Shown here: one piece after another, positions 5,821 to 7,466 of the stretch | How positions within the stretch are numbered: the stretch's first letter is position 1 | How the letters are laid out: each line of letters opens with the position of its first letter | From: Bacteroidales bacterium | Lineage (GTDB): Bacteria; Bacteroidota; Bacteroidia; Bacteroidales; UBA3824 | Assembly (NCBI GenBank): GCA_017645985.1 | Contig: JAGCNK010000094.1 | Location: 1-7,466 of the forward strand | DNA length: 7,466 nt | Reading direction: 5' to 3' | Notes under the pieces: model-generated | What the model was told of the DNA's origin: nothing | The model's input: the letters and a program-made list of their open reading frames with translations, nothing else | Database searches by the model: none | Program-made: the position numbers and the translations under genes

Positions 5821-6651
5821 TTAATTGTTGCTATCTTCTGTATTTTCAGCGTCTGCCTTTGCGTCCTCAGCCTTAGCGTCGTCGCCACCCTTGCGAGCGC
5901 GGGTTTTGCGAACTTTGCCGTGCTTGTTGTCGGCGCCCTTGGCGTTGTCTTTCTCAGGAGTGTCAACTTTGCGTTCAGCCACACCCTCGGCGATAGCGCC
6001 GGTGATGACGTCGAGAACGATAGAGATAGACTTAGCTGCGTCGTCGTTGGCGGGGATTACGAAGTCAACGTCGTTGGGGTTAGAGTTGGTGTCCACCATA
6101 GCGAATACGGGGATGTGAAGTCTCTTAGCCTCTTTAACGGCGATTTTCTCTTTGGTAACGTCCACTACGAACAGAGCTGCGGGAACGCGTGTGAGGTCGG
6201 CGATAGAACCGAGGTTTTTCTCGAGTTTCTCGCGCTGACGGTTGATCTGGAGTTTCTCGCGCTTAGAAAGTTGGTCGAAAGTGCCGTCGGTAGCCATCTT
6301 GTCGATGGTGGTCATTTTCTTAACGGCTTTGCGTACAGTGGGGAAGTTGGTGAGCATACCGCCCGACCAGCGTTCTGTAACGTAAGGCATATTGATAGCC
6401 TTAACCTTTTCTGCAACGATTTCCTTAGCCTGCTTTTTGGTAGCAACAAAAAGGATTTTTCTGCCCGATTTAGCAATTTGTTTGATAGCGGCAGCTGCCT
6501 CTTCGAGTTTGGCTGCTGTCTTGTGTAAGTCAATTATGTGGATTCCGCCCTTCTCCATAAAGATGTAAGGGGCCATTGCAGGATTCCATTTTCTTTTCAA
6601 GTGTCCGAAATGTACACCTGCGTTTAATAAATCTTCGAAATTTACTGCCAT
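5821..6651 (-). CDS. rpsB: 30S ribosomal protein uS2
   Basis: Ribosomal protein S2 binds late to the head-body junction of the 30S subunit and helps recruit S1. The 276-residue protein opens with MAVNFEDLLNAGVHFGHLKR, the classic uS2 start. It also has WNPAMAPYIF, GGIHIIDLHKT, RKILFVATKKQA, ERWSGGMLTNF and VPAALFVVDV, followed by PVFAMVDTNSNP and VDFVIPANDDA. The last 45 or so residues are a low-complexity tail rich in Lys, Ala and Asp that extends past the conserved fold, as seen in many Bacteroidota. It is third in the rplM-rpsI-rpsB-tsf order. A 106-nt spacer separates it from rpsI, and the leader before its ATG (CACCAATTAAA) is A-rich without a Shine-Dalgarno sequence. Confidence 0.98.
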   Translation of the reverse strand: MAVNFEDLLNAGVHFGHLKRKWNPAMAPYIFMEKGGIHIIDLHKTAAKLEEAAAAIKQIAKSGRKILFVATKKQAKEIVAEKVKAINMPYVTERWSGGMLTNFPTVRKAVKKMTTIDKMATDGTFDQLSKREKLQINRQREKLEKNLGSIADLTRVPAALFVVDVTKEKIAVKEAKRLHIPVFAMVDTNSNPNDVDFVIPANDDAAKSISIVLDVITGAIAEGVAERKVDTPEKDNAKGADNKHGKVRKTRARKGGDDAKAEDAKADAENTEDSNN

Positions 6652-6705
6652 TTTAATTGGTGTTTTTGTTTACGTTCTACTTAAATTCAACTGCCGGGTA
6701 GCAAA

Positions 6706-6724
6706 GGGGCAAATCTCTTGCGCC
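6706..6724 (-). promoter_or_regulatory. Possible structured leader upstream of rpsB
   Basis: The 106-nt rpsI-rpsB spacer (6652-6757) is much longer than the 2-nt rplM-rpsI gap. On the minus strand GGCGCAA and TTGCCCC can pair with one C-C mismatch around a GAGAT loop. A CCAA/TTGG pairing just upstream and a TGCC/GGCA pairing just downstream compete for nearby bases. Many bacteria autoregulate rpsB through its mRNA leader, so a regulatory role is plausible. I do not recognise a known leader family, and I see no convincing TAnnTTTG promoter element in the spacer. Confidence 0.3.
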
Positions 6725-6757
6725 AATGGTCTCGTCAGTTTGGATACTAAACTAAAA

Positions 6758-7147
6758 TTATCGCTTACTGAACTGGAAGCGTTTGCGAGCACCGGGACGA
6801 CCGGGTTTCTTGCGTTCTACAACGCGAGAGTCGCGACGGAGGAAGCCTTCTTTCTTCAATGCTACGCGGTCTTCGGGGTTGATTTCAACGAGGGCGCGGG
6901 CAATACCCAAGCGGATAGCCTCAGCCTGACCTTTGAAACCACCGCCGCATACGTTTACTTTTACGTCGTAGTTTTCAGCTTGGTTGATTTGAGCCAAAGC
7001 TTGAACTACTACTTGCTGAAACTGCGGCACGGTGAAGTACTCTTTGTAGTCTTTTCCGTTAACTTTGATTTCTCCTTTGCCGGGAGTTACGAAAACGCGC
7101 GCGATAGCGGCTTTTCTTCTGCCTACTTTGTTTGTAACTTCTGCCAT
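6758..7147 (-). CDS. rpsI: 30S ribosomal protein uS9
   Basis: Ribosomal protein S9 lies in the 30S head, and its basic C-terminal tail reaches the P-site tRNA. The 129-residue product contains NKVGRRKAAIARVFVTPGKGEIKVNG in its N-terminal part, VNVCGGGFKGQAEAIRLGIARAL in the middle, and ends with RPGARKRFQFSKR. The terminal SKR that contacts tRNA is intact. Full length is normal for the family. It starts 2 nt after the rplM stop, so the two are surely co-transcribed, as in most bacteria. Confidence 0.98.
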   Translation of the reverse strand: MAEVTNKVGRRKAAIARVFVTPGKGEIKVNGKDYKEYFTVPQFQQVVVQALAQINQAENYDVKVNVCGGGFKGQAEAIRLGIARALVEINPEDRVALKKEGFLRRDSRVVERKKPGRPGARKRFQFSKR

Positions 7148-7149
7148 GA

Positions 7150-7466
7150 TTATCTAAGATCGTTTAAGTTGATGAGTTTGGGCTGCTGAGCCTCGTGGGG
7201 ATGCTGCTCGCCCTGATAAACTTTAAGGTTGTTGCGCAGGATGGCGTCGCCGAGTTTGTTTTTGGGAAGCATACCTCTAACGGCTTTTTCAATGATGCGC
7301 TCGGGACCGGTGGTCTTCTTGAAGAAATCTTTTGCGATTTCTATTTTCTGGCCGCCCGGATAGAGAGAGTGGTGAACGTACTCTTTCTGATCACATTTGT
7401 TTCCTGTCAATCTAATTTTTTCTGCATTGATGACAATCACATTGTCACCACAGTCTACATGCGGAG
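7150..7466 (-). CDS. rplM: 50S ribosomal protein uL13 (5'-partial)
   Basis: Ribosomal protein L13 is an early-assembly protein of the 50S subunit that binds 23S rRNA. The window holds the C-terminal 104 residues. The frame stays open to the right edge, reading PHVDCGDNVIVINAEKIRLTG at its start, so the beginning of the gene lies outside. A GTG at 7438-7440 (minus strand) lies inside this conserved stretch and is an internal Val codon, not the start. The signature VHHSLYPGGQK, AVRGMLPKNKLG and LKVYQGEQHPHEAQQP all match uL13. It is the first gene of the rplM-rpsI-rpsB-tsf operon. Confidence 0.97.
   Translation of the reverse strand, partial: PHVDCGDNVIVINAEKIRLTGNKCDQKEYVHHSLYPGGQKIEIAKDFFKKTTGPERIIEKAVRGMLPKNKLGDAILRNNLKVYQGEQHPHEAQQPKLINLNDLR

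Noticed and set aside
5920..6528. 202-codon plus-strand open frame opposite rpsB
   Set aside because: It lies wholly within a conserved ribosomal protein gene, and its product looks like a reverse-frame shadow.
6740..7189. 149-codon plus-strand open frame opposite rpsI
   Set aside because: It overlaps rpsI and the end of rplM, both clearly identified. It has no family resemblance.

Overview
The window looks like chromosomal DNA from a member of the Bacteroidales (Bacteroidota). The clues are the ribosomal gene order rplM-rpsI-rpsB-tsf, translation starts preceded by A/T-rich leaders instead of Shine-Dalgarno sequences, a DUF3098-type membrane protein, and a pigment-type acyl-carrier-protein gene set of the kind found in gut Bacteroidales. 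It holds two blocks that converge on a spacer near 4556-4762.

Left block, plus strand, 1-4555. This looks like the tail of an aryl-polyene or flexirubin-like type II polyketide/fatty-acid operon. In order it has an acyl carrier protein (start codon unresolved), an ApeP-like dehydratase subunit, a 4HBT-fold thioesterase, an ApeI-like dehydratase subunit, and a large CrtI/retinol-saturase-like FAD oxidoreductase. Spacings run from a 1-nt overlap to 13 nt, so these genes are probably co-transcribed and translationally coupled. The ketosynthases, ketoreductase, acyltransferases and exporter expected for such a pathway are not here and would lie upstream. Two further genes follow on the same strand: a small two-helix DUF3098-like membrane protein and a secreted C1B-type cysteine peptidase. 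The block ends at a strong intrinsic terminator.

The most informative observation is in the two dehydratases. The first keeps the catalytic Glu of the FabA/FabZ hot-dog family but lacks the GHFP histidine. The second keeps the histidine but has Gln exactly where the Glu should be. FabZ active sites are built across the dimer interface, so these two proteins probably form an obligate heterodimer with one working active site.

Right block, minus strand, 4763-7466. This is the housekeeping translation operon rplM (its 5' end lies outside the window), rpsI, rpsB, tsf. A terminator-like hairpin sits between rpsB and tsf and probably attenuates transcription. Another intrinsic terminator follows tsf, facing the pigment-operon terminator. 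The 106-nt spacer before rpsB is the longest within this operon and may be a regulatory leader. I saw no tRNA, rRNA, CRISPR array, insertion sequence or phage gene.
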